DNA from: Ananas comosus | Lineage: Eukaryota > Streptophyta > Magnoliopsida > Poales > Bromeliaceae | Length of the DNA: 64,000 nucleotides | Direction of reading: 5' to 3' | NCBI RefSeq assembly: GCF_001540865.1 | Contig: NC_033623.1 | Coordinates: 2,675,067-2,739,066, forward strand | Part shown: piece by piece, positions 48,078 to 58,543 of the stretch | Layout of the letters: every line of letters starts with the position of its first letter | Numbering within the stretch: the stretch's first letter is position 1 | The notes under the pieces: generated by a model | Told to the model about the DNA's origin: nothing | What the model saw: the letters and a program-made list of their open reading frames with translations, nothing else | The model's database searches: none | Program-made: the position numbers and the translations under genes

Positions 48078-48084
<7 letters not shown>

Positions 48085-49020
48085 TCCATCGTTTTAACGC
48101 GTCACGACCTTTAAGTTATTTTTGGACATTGCAATAAGTTATCTTATAAGGATAACCTATTCGGTATTAGACATTTCTAATATGATTATAATTAAAAAAT
48201 ATGATTTGTATTTCTTCAAAGGTTATGCTATCTATGATTTCGTGAGATAGTATATTTCAACCTACGAGGTGTTTTAAAAAAATAACTTGAAAGGAAAACA
48301 TGACATTCCATTTTGAATTTTTGATCACTGATTTCTAAAGCAAATTAAGTAGATATGCCGTATAAAATATTCACATATCCAAACAGGAACTTGAAGCGCC
48401 AAAAAATTAGAAGTAATGATGCAATTTATCCTTCAATAAATTAGTATAAATTAAAAGTAATGGTGCAATTTATCCTTCAATAAATTAGTATGGTATTAAT
48501 GACGGTTCATATAACCATAAATTAGTATGCTTTCCGCTTCGTTTATTTCATTTGTTAGTTAGAAATGTTAATTAATTAGGATTCGAATTTTAAATCTCGG
48601 ATACCAACCATTAAACTTTTTGCTAATTGTGCTAAGAATTTTGCTATATATAATAATAACTTTGGGGACACTTTTTTTAAACATCATCAGAAAAAACATT
48701 CTTATAATAAGATTTTTTTTTTTTATAGTAGTATCTATATTATTGTTGTGCGTTTTTTACCATTCAATGACTATTGACTAAACGTTTTAAATTGATGAAA
48801 TTTAAACATAAAAGATTGAATATGAAAATCGTAAAAAATTCGTGTCGCGCAAATATGGAAAATTTTAAATTTATATGAGAGAGTACAAATAATTCCGATG
48901 CATTTAATCCGCAATTTTCAAAATGCACAAGCTCTATACAGTGTTCTTGAATTTTAGATACATTCATTCATTTTCATTATCTTGCATTAACTGCGGTGCA
49001 CGAAGAGAACGTGTATACCC
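48078..49020. other. Intergenic DNA upstream of PP2C, with SINE fragment
   Basis: A decayed reverse SINE fragment lies at about 48527-48650 ('cgcttcgtttatttcatt', 'gattcgaattt'). A short direct duplication ('aatggtgcaatttatcc...') lies at about 48414-48490. No gene is seen. Confidence 0.5.
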
Positions 49021-49049
49021 GGTGCATACAACAGTTTCTCCTCAGCGAG

Positions 49050-49095
49050 CATGACGCGTCATCTGGTACACGTGTCAGAAACTCGACACGTCGCG
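49050..49095 (+). promoter_or_regulatory. ABRE / bZIP motif cluster upstream of PP2C
   Basis: TGACGCGTCA (49052-49061) is a palindromic bZIP-type site, ACACGTGT (49068-49075) a G-box/ABRE, and GACACGTC (about 49085-49092) an ACGT-core site. They lie about 210-250 bp before the start codon. Clade A PP2C genes are classically ABA-induced through ABREs, so this fits the gene. Confidence 0.55.
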
Positions 49096-49262
49096 GTCGG
49101 TCCCGGGCAGCTCGGGCAGGGCTCGGCCCCCTGCCCGAGCAGCTCTCACGAGAAAAACAACAACAACGCCCATTTTTGATTTCAAAAAAATAAAAAAAGA
49201 AATTAAAAATCCCGAATATTTAGTTCCTTTTTTTTTTATTTATTTTTTTTCCGTTCGTCTCC

Positions 49263-49269
49263 TATAAAA
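49263..49269 (+). promoter_or_regulatory. Possible TATA box
   Basis: TATAAAA lies 32 bases before the chosen ATG. This would give a very short leader, so the true TATA or start may be elsewhere. Confidence 0.3.
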
Positions 49270-49300
49270 AAACAAAAAGGAAAAAAAACCCCCTCTCGGA

Positions 49301-49935
49301 ATGGACCTCTCCAACGCCTGGGATTACTGCTCCCAACCCCACCCTCCCAATAACCTGGTCGAGGACGATGGACGGCGGAGATGCGACGCGGACACGTGGG
49401 AGGGCGCCGGGCCGTTGATGGCGGACGGCGAGGCAGGCGACGCTTCCGTGAAATGCCGTGAGAACCGCCGCCGCAGGATCGAGATGCGGCGGTTCGCCAC
49501 CGTCGCCGCCGGCGAGGAGAACCTCCGAAAGCGCGGCGATCCGGACGATCCCGACGCGCCGGACCCGGAGCCCGAGAAGCGGATCCGTACGGCGGCCGCG
49601 CGCGGCTCTCCACCTCCGCCGGCGCGCCGTCGGCCGTGGGCGGCATGTATTCGTCCTGTTCTTCGTTTCTCTTCTTCTTCGTCGTGTCGTCGTCGATGCT
49701 GGGCGCGATATCGTTGCCTCCGTCTCGTCGTCGGGGGGAGGGACGATCGCGCCGCGCCGGCCTCCGGATCGGGTTGTGCGATTTGGCGGATCCCGGCCGG
49801 CGTTCGTTCGGATCGGTTTCGTGTCGGTCGGTCGCGGGAGAATGGAGGACGCGTGTCCGTCCGGCCGGCTTCTTCCGGTTCCGGACGGCTCTCGCTCATT
49901 TTCTTCGCGTCTTCGACGTGCCACGGGCGGCCACA
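49301..49935 (+). pseudogene. PP2C exon 1 (frame-disrupted)
   Basis: The ATG at 49301 opens a frame with the clade A basic motif (RRRRIEMRRFATV) about 50 residues in and KRIRT near 49577-49590. The PP2C start block RIGFVSVGRGRMEDA (49809-49853) lies in a second frame and lacks a Cys and a charged residue usual there. VFD (49909-49917) lies in a third frame, and it is this frame that joins exon 2 correctly in phase 0 at the ACA|GT donor (49936). Between MEDA and VFD, two frames both give plausible sequence (VSVRPASSGSG or VRPAGFFRFR), so the exact indels cannot be fixed. The base composition is very GC-rich. Confidence 0.7.
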
Positions 49936-50219
49936 GTTATTCTCACCCGCATCCCCTCCCCGCCCCCCACCCCCCTTTCTCTCCTTCATTTTGAGTTTCT
50001 GGTAAAAGATGATGAAACGATCAAATCGAACTACCTTTTCATTCCTTAATTTATTTGCAGTTCCAACTCAAAATGATCAGCATCAATTATTCTCAGTATC
50101 GAATTTTTTAACATTTCATGTACCGTGTCATCATCTAGGCCATAAAATGATCTTCAATTCTCTTTCCTTATTTTTTTTTTGTTTTTCAAATTTTTTTATT
50201 TATAAATGATGTAACGCAG

Positions 50220-50630
50220 GTATCCGCGCTTTGTAAGGATCGGATGCACGTGCTACTGGCCGAGGAGCTCGCCGCAGTGACTGCAACTGCAACTGCAACT
50301 GCATCTGCATCTGCATCTGCATCTGCGGCGGTGGCATCGGCGTCATCGTCGTCGTCAGCGGGCAATTCGGAGCAGGACGCGCAGATGACGGAGGCGATCC
50401 GGCGGTGCTTCGGGCGCATGGACGAGCTGGCGATGACCGCCTGCGCGTGCGGCCGCCTGGGGTCGCCGCCGTGCCGGTGCGAGCGGTCCGGCATCAAATC
50501 CGACATCGTCGGCTCCACCGCCGTCGTCGCGCTCGTCTCCCGCAGCCGCCTCCTCGTCGCCAACTGCGGCGACTCCCGCGCCGTCCTCAGCCGCCGCGGC
50601 CGCGCCATCCCCCTCTCCGTCGACCACAAG
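50220..50630 (+). CDS. PP2C exon 2 (intact, 137 codons)
   Basis: It runs from the acceptor CAG|GTA to AAG|GTAAAT in one open frame. It starts [17 protein letters not shown] and then carries an alternating Thr-Ala/Ser-Ala run coded by ACTGCA and TCTGCA hexanucleotide repeats (about 50280-50327). Next come [16 protein letters not shown], the Cys-rich [17 protein letters not shown] and the PP2C signature [20 protein letters not shown], ending LSVDHK. In the family, the GDSR segment and DHK belong to the catalytic core. The simple-repeat expansion is in a loop that varies between family members. Confidence 0.85.
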
Positions 50631-50930
50631 GTAAATCAAATAACCAATTATTGTCAAATTAATCACCAAACTAACTAATTTTTTTACTTCAAACTAATAA
50701 TTAACTTTAATTAATTACCAAATCATCATCATCATCCAATGAAGCGGCACTTATTCTCACCCCAAAAAGAGAAAAAAAACGAGACACAGAGAAAAATAAT
50801 AAAAATAATAATAATAATAATAATAAAACATGCAGTGGCATTTTCCGTAATTTGCGGCAACTCGGGTCGCGCTTTCCCTCCGCTGCCCCTCGCCAAGGGA
50901 CCACGCTCGCCCCAACCGCGCTCGCGTCGC

Positions 50931-51055
50931 GCCACGTGGTGAGACGCGTAGGGGGCAGGACGAAGAGATTCTGTTACGTAAGAGTTCCCCCCGTTCGAAT
51001 GGGACACGTGTCACCCTCCCCTCGAAAGTCATAAAAGGCTAGTGGGACACGTGTA
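50931..51055 (+). promoter_or_regulatory. ABRE/G-box cluster inside PP2C intron 2
   Basis: CCACGTGG (50932-50939), TTACGTAA (50974-50981), GACACGTGTC (51003-51012) and GACACGTGTA (51046-51055) fall within 125 bp. A TATA-like CATAAAAGG (51030-51038) lies between the last two, and a GACGCGTGG follows at about 51064. The intron stretch 50850-51130 is GC-rich, unlike the rest of the intron. It reads like an ABA-responsive promoter or enhancer, though function is inferred from motifs only. Confidence 0.4.
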
Positions 51056-51351
51056 ATCCATGAGGGACGCGTGGCGCGACGCGGTTGGCCGACGACTGCG
51101 TCCCTGTCCCCGTCGAGTCCTAGGAGAACGATGGGGACAAAAGTGGTCTCACCTCATTCAACTCCGCTTTTATGTGCTTAAAAAATTAATAAACCATAAT
51201 AATAATAATAATATTTCTTTAGTCCGTTTGCTTGCTAATATTATATATACATACATGCTTCTGTTTATGGTTATACTTATAATTAACGTTACGCTTAAGC
51301 ACAAGTATTGTTAACAACCAAAAAAAAAAAATGGGGTGAAAATGGTTACAG

Positions 51352-51457
51352 CCAGATCGGCCAGACGAATTGGCGAGGATCGAGGCGGCGGGCGGGCGGG
51401 TGATATATGTGAACGGGGCGCGCGTTCATGGGATCCTCGCGATGTCGCGGGCGTTAG
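51352..51457 (+). CDS. PP2C exon 3 (intact, 106 bp)
   Basis: It runs from acceptor ACAG|CCA to donor TTAG|GTACGC (phase 1). It encodes [20 protein letters not shown] then [16 protein letters not shown], the family's conserved substrate-side block. The next exon should begin with the rest of the G codon followed by D..LK, but none is found downstream in this window. Confidence 0.85.
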
Positions 51458-52888
51458 GTACGCGCAATTTTTCGCCCTCATTCGCAGCTTAATACTGAAT
51501 TTTTCTTCCTTTTAATCTCTACTTTGATGCTTTATCATGTTTACTGCAGTTAATTAAGTGCCTGTAAACTGAAACTTTGGGTTGTTGTAGTAATTAATGA
51601 AGTAGTAGTAGTAGTAGTAGTTGTTGTTGTCATTGGGAATTGATTGAGCGGCTTAATCCGCTGATATATGTGGCATTCATCCGTAGGATATGCGTTGAAG
51701 AAGTCAAATTACGGGTTTCCACTCGGGGAGTTGGGATTGGAGAGAAATTTTACCCTTTTTTCCATTTTACCGCTTTTATTCTTCTAGGTGAATCCATTTT
51801 CCCAGATTCTTACCAAATACAATATAAAGTAAAATAAAAATAAGAAACTAAATATCTTTTGGTTAATACATACAAACTCGATCAATTAAGGGAGTTATTC
51901 CAGTAGATGGAAAACACTTTCACGGGGTAGTTTGGGTTAAGTTTAATTCGCGGTCCCTTGCTTCAAGCTCATTTTCTTTTTTTTTTTCCTTTTTTCCGCG
52001 TGCGGTTGCGTGACCAATCAGTATCACCCGGGAATCAATTATGTAAAACTTGGTGGTTTGTGATTTTCCAGCCATAGTGTATATAAATCAAGTTATTTGG
52101 ACTCAGCTTTAGGTTCTACTCTTCCTCTCCGATTGAACTCTCCAACATATGATAACTTATAGGACATCGCAAACTGTAATCTTTCCTTCCTTTGTTCAAT
52201 TGTTCTTCTAACTATGTATCACGGATACTTCTATCAGCCTGATGTGTCCGACATCCGTGTCGGACACGTGTCCGATATGGATACTCTTTGGACGCGCGTT
52301 TAATATCGATTCATAGTGCAAATAATTTTAAAAAAGATATATGTATTTTTATTTTACTTTTTTTTATGCATTATAAATGTAAAATGATAAATATTCTAGT
52401 TTTTTGATAAATACATATAATTTTTTTTGAAAAATATTAATAAATTATGTATGGTGCAAAATTTTTTTTCTTAAAATATATGAATTATCAATAAAAATTT
52501 TACTAACTTTATTTATATGAGAAATATAACAATATTTTACCAAAATTAATATTTTATATATAATAAATATATATTAATAATATTATATTTTATTAGTGGT
52601 GTCCATATCGTATCCGTGTCCTAATTTTTTGAAAGCTGCTGAGTCATCATGTTCAAATTAACATGTCATGTCCCATATCCCGTGTCTTTTTTGTAACGCC
52701 TAGTTTTCTAGTAACATCTTAAAGAAGTCAAAGATCCTTAGCATGAATACTGGCCTGGCCTTGTAGGATTAAGTTATTAATTACTTCAATGTGCATATCT
52801 TTTCCCCATTTTACGAGTGATTCTCATGTATGCCAGAAGAATCATGGCGCCCATCATTTTTTCCGTCTTATGCCTCAATACCAAAGCT
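51458..52888. other. Intergenic or intronic DNA after PP2C exon 3
   Basis: No further PP2C exon is visible. A repeat-like stretch with GTCGGACACGTGTCCGATATG lies at about 52240-52290. The related 'gtgtccatatcgtatccgtgtc' about 300 bp later (52590-52610) suggests an unidentified inserted element. An AGT/TTG trinucleotide tract lies at about 51600-51630. Confidence 0.5.
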
Positions 52889-52891
52889 TTA

Positions 52892-53087
52892 CACTGCGTT
52901 TGGATTGGGTACAAGAGGGGGGATAAGGGGGTTATCCTCCCTCTTGTGCCCAAATAAGAATTTCCGAACAAAAAAATGCCCTTGTTCCAGCTTATACTCA
53001 CATTTTCATCTAAACTTACAAAAACTCATACTTGTACCTATCTCCGGAATAACTAGTTCCTGCTAATTTCCAAAACCAAACGAAGCC
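52892..53087. mobile_element. Tourist-like MITE (PIF/Harbinger), TTA TSD
   Basis: The 196 bp element has ends CACTGCGTTTGGATTGG and, inverted, GGCTTCGTTTGGTTTTGG, flanked by TTA on both sides (52889-52891 and 53088-53090). It is non-coding. Confidence 0.75.
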
Positions 53088-53090
53088 TTA

Positions 53091-53958
53091 GGGGGTGACC
53101 AGACTGATTCTATGACCAGACGGAGCCGCAGTTTGTGGTGGACAGAAACAGCTGATATTTTGTGAGATGGGATTTGGTGTGGATCGTATCAAGTTAAGTG
53201 AAATGTCTAATCCTGGACTAAATCGGATGCGTAGCAAAGTGTCATATCCCAAATAGTTAGTTCCACCCGAAAAAATGAGGAGGATTTCTGATCCATTATA
53301 GGTAATTAATCTAGGCTTAATCATCCTACAACCAACTGTTTTATATATACCCGACAAACTACTTGTGCCAGCGGTGTTTGGTTTGGTATGTTGTACAAAG
53401 ACTTTATTGGCTACGTTATTAAAAGTCAACATAATGCTATATTAGGCAAGCTCAGTTCAGGTGAAAAATGCACTAACAAGATAAAAATTGTAAGGCTCAA
53501 TTTCAACTGTTATTGGCTACGTTATTTTATTTGCATTAAGATTTGTAGTTGCAAAAAAAATATTCTTCTTTCCATATAAAGAATGACAAATGGTTGAAAT
53601 TGAGCTTTCAAACTAATTTTGTTAGTGCACCCTTCATCTGTGCTGACCATGTTTAGATCCTTTCATTTATGCAGTTTCTAATGAGTTTTGTCTCGAAAAA
53701 TTGGCGATCTTGAATTTGTAAGGTATATTTCGTGTTTAGACATGCACGTAAGTTGCAGCTTCATGACTTAAAATTGTCAGGCCGCTATATTAGTAAAGGT
53801 CGCAAGTGCCAATATGATGATGGGCAATATATTGTTTTATGTGGAGCTGGATTACCTTTACTTTCCATATGGAACAATTGGATCCATTCTAGCTTTGCTC
53901 AAGGCACCTAGTGTTTAGTTGACGAATTAGATTTATTACTGTAGAAACTTGTTCTCAC
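53091..53958. other. Intergenic DNA
   Basis: No gene is supported. A short inverted pair around 'tgaaattgagc' and 'gctcaatttcaac' lies at 53490-53610 ('taaggctcaatttcaactgttattgg' versus 'ggttgaaattgagctttc'). Confidence 0.45.
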
Positions 53959-53971
53959 TATCTAGCTAGCT

Positions 53972-54127
53972 GACCGACTGTACTTCAAAGCAAGTGGCAG
54001 AGGGCTTGGTAATTGATACTTCAGGTTCCAAATTCGAAGTCTAATTAATTCGCATGTTCAATTAAATTTATTTTTTTAGAAAAAATTAACGTAATAGTTA
54101 GCATGTTACCTTTTTCTCACAAAAAGA
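53972..54127 (+). mobile_element. tRNA-derived SINE, perfect 13 bp TSD
   Basis: This is a third full family member (start GACCGACTGTACTTCAAAGC; A-box GCAAGTGG kept, B box degraded to ATTCGAAGTC). It is flanked by TATCTAGCTAGCT at 53959-53971 and 54128-54140. It is older than the copies at 575 and 16596, judging by its degraded boxes and short A tail. Confidence 0.85.
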
Positions 54128-54140
54128 TATCTAGCTAGCT

Positions 54141-57139
54141 TATTCTAAATGTTGAACCATTACTAGCCGAGTATATTTGCAAAACTACCTCATCATCTGC
54201 ACATTAGGGTACGTTCTGAGGTGGTCTAGCATTTTCCTCGTACACCAGCTCACCAAAACAGCTGTTCATAATTTGACCACTTACCCATAACCTGGGGCCT
54301 ATGCACGTGGGCTTTTTAGAAAAGAGATTTGATACCCAACCTGCTAGTTTTAAAGTAGTCCCCACGTACATCTCTTTCGTTACACTTTCTCTCCCACCTG
54401 GCAGTGTCTAGATACTTCATTTTTAATATGGCACCCTAGTCTTTTCAATAGAAAAGTTTGAAAAATGTCCATTAGCAGTAGAATCTTATGAGCATATATC
54501 CTGCTCTTATGTCATTCATGTTGGATTCATCATTAGGATTATGTCATTGTAATCTTTTATATTTGGAACTGTTAAATAAGTATTAAACATGTTTCTCTGT
54601 TGATTAATTTGAATCGCAATGGATGATTTGCTAGCAGAGATTATCAAGCACGTCTTCTTTACCTATTAATCACGAAATTCACATGTTAATGCACGCCACG
54701 TGTTGCTTCGAGATGAATGGCTGCCGCTGACACCGCAAGTTATAGGAAATTATTTATATGTTGAATGCGTATTATTTATCTAAGAAGATGATTCCTTAAT
54801 AGGTCATTGTTGCCCCCATTAAGTATATTTTATTTGGTTTATACTTGGCACATGTACATGTGACGTGAATTTCGTAATGCATCAAACAACAAGTATTGTT
54901 GAATATCATTTAGTGTATTAGAAAGTGTAAATTCCACACTACATTTAACCTTGTCTGATTGATTCTCACTACTATATGGTGGATATGCAGCTCAAATTAG
55001 TTCTCCTTGCATTTGACACCTTTGTGTGCAATTTATGAGGTCAAAAGCTTTGGCCAATCCTTATGGTCTAGCAGGCCCAATTTATGGCGGCATTGATTCA
55101 TTTTCAACTGTGAAAGTGGACCCATTGGATTATTTGTTCTGTGATTTCAATAAAGTATGGAGTTGAATCTCAAATTATCCTAGTAAGAAATAGGAAAATG
55201 CTACAAGAACACCCAGAAACAGGGTGCATAATATACACCCCCTTATCCTAGGATGTGTAAAACCTTTTGGATATTTAGTATTTAAAAAAAAAAAATGTCG
55301 AAGACAACGGCCCATTATGGGCCCTTGGATGACGGGATGTAAGATTTATACCCGCTTTTTTGGTGTACAGATAGTAATTCTCTAAGAAATAAGGATGACG
55401 ACTTAGTCCTGAACATTTAGCAGAGTTTGTGTTTGGTACTTTTTAAAGCATGTATCGAACACCTTAAACTCTTTGTATTTTTTTTTTATAACCTTCCAGT
55501 AGGAAGTAAATTTCTCTACTGGTCCCTCGACTTTCATTAAGTTTTATGTTGGTCCTAGAACTTTTAAAGTTCAATAATTGCAACCCTGAATTTTTTTTGT
55601 TATTGTTTCGCTTTAGTCCTCTATTCATCTCTTTCTTCTTATTTAATAGTTTGTTTTCTAATTAGTGACAAAGTCGGAACTTAATGGTGTTATGATTGAA
55701 ATATGAGATGGGATTATTGAAATGTAAGAAGGGACTAAGCATTGATAGATACCAGGTACTTGGATATATAGATTCACTAGAACTTTAAACTTTTCTTATA
55801 AGTAAGGTTTACAACACAAGTGAAACACTTTTAAAAGTTTAGGGTGTTGAATGTCGAAATTAAAAGTTCCAGAGCCTGGAATATGGCCGGGTGTAAATTT
55901 GGTCTCAATCTAAGGACATCTTTTTGCAGCTGTGTTGGGGTGTTGATTGTCGAACTTCAAAGTCCCAGGGCTTGGAATATGGGTGTCAATTTGGTTTCAA
56001 TCTAAGGACATCCTTTGACAGCCGTGTTTGCTTACGCACGTCAAGGAATAATTATTCCTTTTAGGATTAAGTTGGACCAGTAGCAACCGAACTTTTAGTG
56101 TAGCTTCTGTCTGGCCCATGCACTGTTAATGCGTGCAAGGAATCCCAATTGAATTTATTTTGACTTACCAAAATATGCACTTAGGACCTATAGTTGCAGT
56201 CATTCGTATCTAATTTATATCTTATCATAATTCACACAAAATTATTACCACCCAAGTGAAGAAACAACTCATTGGCCCTTTACGATACCACCTTTTCTTA
56301 AAATGGAATAGCTAGCTTATGTTTTTAGAAGACTCACTGCCTTATATCTCTTGGAGAAACAGAGACTGAGCAATAGCGTGATCTTGTGCAAAATATTTAA
56401 CATGATATGTATAGCCTACTAATTAGATGCAGGACAGTAGAGAAGTATAATGGGCTGGCTTAAAATAATCAGTCTTTATATAGACATATAAATAAAATGT
56501 TACTTAAACTGGAGCAATAGAATATAATTTTATAACTATCATGGACACTTGACAAGATGCAACATGACTGAACTTTGTCATGAATATTCCCTCCACAATA
56601 TGTGGTAATAGGGATTGTTGATGCAATACACAGCCTATGCGTCATCGAAAAGCATCCGTCGCGTTGAGATGTGGACAATCTGAAGGACGGGAAGAAGGCA
56701 CCAAATTTTCTAGCCAAAGGCAAGGTGCAGCCCCGAGGCCAATGTCAATAATAATTTGCAATGGCTGTGGTGTTTTCTTCAGCATGAGCAATATAAGTTG
56801 CAATGTCAGTATTTATGGAAGGAGTGCTTGGAGTATAAAAATGATAAATTTTGTATAATTCCTGCTCTTTTTTTTCACCTTTCTTTCACCTCTCAGTGCT
56901 TGATTTTATGAATTCCAGTAATTGACCTCCATCCAGTCACTAATCAAGCTCCTTTATCTCTTTTTGTCTTTCCTTTCCCCATCGCCTTCTCAGTAATTTG
57001 AAAAGAAAAGGGTCAGCGGAGATTATTATCTATTATTAAACAACACTACATCTTACAACAAGCCAACTAGATGGTTGGATGGATTTACACCCTCTTTAGC
57101 ATGTGCCAAGTCATTAATTTGGGAGGACTTCCAACTTGA
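54141..57139. other. Intergenic DNA, no gene recognised
   Basis: This is 3 kb of AT-rich sequence. A near-duplicate sentence ('gtgttgaatgtcgaaat...ggaatatgg...aatctaaggacatc') occurs twice at about 55845-55925 and 55935-56015. A GC-richer spot at 56620-56740 has short open frames on both strands without family resemblance. Confidence 0.5.
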
Positions 57140-57768
57140 AAGTCTCCGTTTTTAGAAATATCAATAGTTAGGAAACACTAAATTGTGATTTAGATGGATT
57201 TCTAATCATTTCAAATGACTTGAATAAGTATATGAAAATCAAATAATTTGATGTTTGAACTTCCATAATTTGAGTTTACTAAAGTTACGAAAAAGTTTCT
57301 ATCCAACGGTGAACGCCCTAATGAAAGAGCAGCGGCATGATAAATGAATTGGAAATTGAAATTTTAATTTATGATTTTTAGAAATCAAGTAATCAAATCA
57401 CAGAAAACAAAAAAAACACTATATTAGATCAAACTAAAAAAATATTTTGCATCTCTTGACGTCTAGGTGGATTATTTTTCATTTCCATATACAAACCACA
57501 AAGGTTAAAATTCAAGATTTCAAGTTCACCTTGTGCCACTTAAGGCTTATGATTTATGGCACAGTTGATCTCATTGTCAATACTTATCGATTCGTTTTTC
57601 TGCAAATCTAGAAGTCTTCAAAGTCACCAAACGCAATTGCGAAAGTTGTGGACTTCAAAGATAGTGTTACTGGTGTAACGACCTGACTCGCTAGCAATAA
57701 TAACTCATTGGGCCCAAACCATCAGCCCAAAATGCTTAAACCCAATTATTATTTCTAGCCTAATCAAG

Positions 57769-57812
57769 CTTATATACCCTCACATCTAGCCATAACTATT
57801 CGATGTGGGACT
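57769..57812 (-). promoter_or_regulatory. snRNA-type promoter (USE + TATA) in TRIM LTR
   Basis: On the minus strand AGTCCCACATCG (57812-57801) is followed after 24 bases by TATATAAG (57776-57769). The spacer is unlike those of the other TRIM copies. Confidence 0.5.
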
Positions 57813-58139
57813 ATTGGGGTGTCACAGATTCCACCTGTTTAGGCCCTGACGTCTTCGTTAGCCCTAAACACACATAGCCTAAGATTACTAGGTGATGTGA
57901 GACTTGTCTCGCTAGCCTTATCATTCTGACCCTGGCTTAGCCGAGACTCATCTCACACTTTCAGCTGGTGAACTGGTTTTGATGCCAAATGTAACGACCT
58001 GACTCATCACACTTTCAGCTGGTGAACCGATTTTGATACCAAATATAACGACCTGACTCACTAGTAATAATAATTCGTTGGGTCCAAACCGCCAGCCCAA
58101 AATGCTTAAACCTAGTTATTATGTCTTATCCTAATCAAG

Positions 58140-58183
58140 CTTATATACCCCTACATCTAGCCATAACTATCCGATGTGGGACT
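58140..58183 (-). promoter_or_regulatory. snRNA-type promoter (USE + TATA) in TRIM LTR
   Basis: On the minus strand AGTCCCACATCG (58183-58172) is followed after 24 bases by TATATAAG (58147-58140). Confidence 0.5.
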
Positions 58184-58543
58184 ATTGGGGTGTCACAACT
58201 AGTCCTAGGAGAAGTTTGATAGCAGAGAATACGTATGAAGAAAGAAGTCCAAGCAGGGAGCATGAGCAAGATGAAAATTTTCAACTTTCGTATGCACAAA
58301 TTCTCAAAGAAGAAACCTTTTAAAGTAAAATTATGAGGTACAACTACGACCCTTTAGTGCTCTCATGCAAACACTTTTTTTGGTTGTATTTGATTTGTGG
58401 CAGAAGTCTATATTTTATTTTCTTTTCTTAATTTTCTCTTAGAAACTTGAATCTTATTCCATAGATTGTTGTCCTAGTTGGCACAATCTGGCACGATTGC
58501 CATTTGTTGTCGGTGTTGCTTATTTCGATAAGTCAGTGTCGCT

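Larger units (their letters stand above)
49301..51457 (+). pseudogene. Clade A protein phosphatase 2C, exons 1-3, broken and truncated
   Basis: Clade A PP2Cs are Mg/Mn-dependent Ser/Thr phosphatases that hold SnRK2 kinases inactive until ABA-bound PYR/PYL receptors inhibit them. Three exons are recognisable: 49301-49935, 50220-50630 and 51352-51457. Diagnostic parts are CRENRRRRIEMRRFATVAAG, RIGFVSVGRGRMEDA, the end VFD of the metal site, [62 protein letters not shown] and [11 protein letters not shown]. The final exon (LK.., SDGLWDV, DNI.VIVVDL) is not found up to 64000. Exon 1 changes frame at least twice and DGHG reads DVPR. Exons 2 and 3 are clean. This is either a decayed truncated gene or a real gene damaged by assembly errors, with its last exon beyond a very long intron. 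Confidence 0.85.
57674..58197 (-). mobile_element. TRIM family 1 subfamily element in array unit 1
   Basis: The LTRs are 57674-57826 and 58044-58197. The interior has primer-site-like GATTTTGATACCA and a polypurine tract (plus strand GATTCCACCTGTTTA). A 55 bp segment spanning the primer site and the LTR start is duplicated in tandem (about 57950-58057). The flanks are ACTGG (57669-57673) and ACTAG (58198-58202). The empty site is visible in unit 2 near 59830 ('gttactggtactaggagaag'). Confidence 0.85.

Noticed and set aside
49262..49989. Two long open frames (over 200 codons) on the minus strand across PP2C exon 1
   Set aside because: They are GC-rich shadow frames of the PP2C exon, with Arg/Pro/Ala-rich composition and no domain.
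56637..56858. Possible degenerate PP2C C-terminal exon (frame with a run like 'MSIIIC')
   Set aside because: The resemblance to the DNI.VIVVDL tail is weak, and none of the stronger upstream motifs (SDGLWDV) is nearby.
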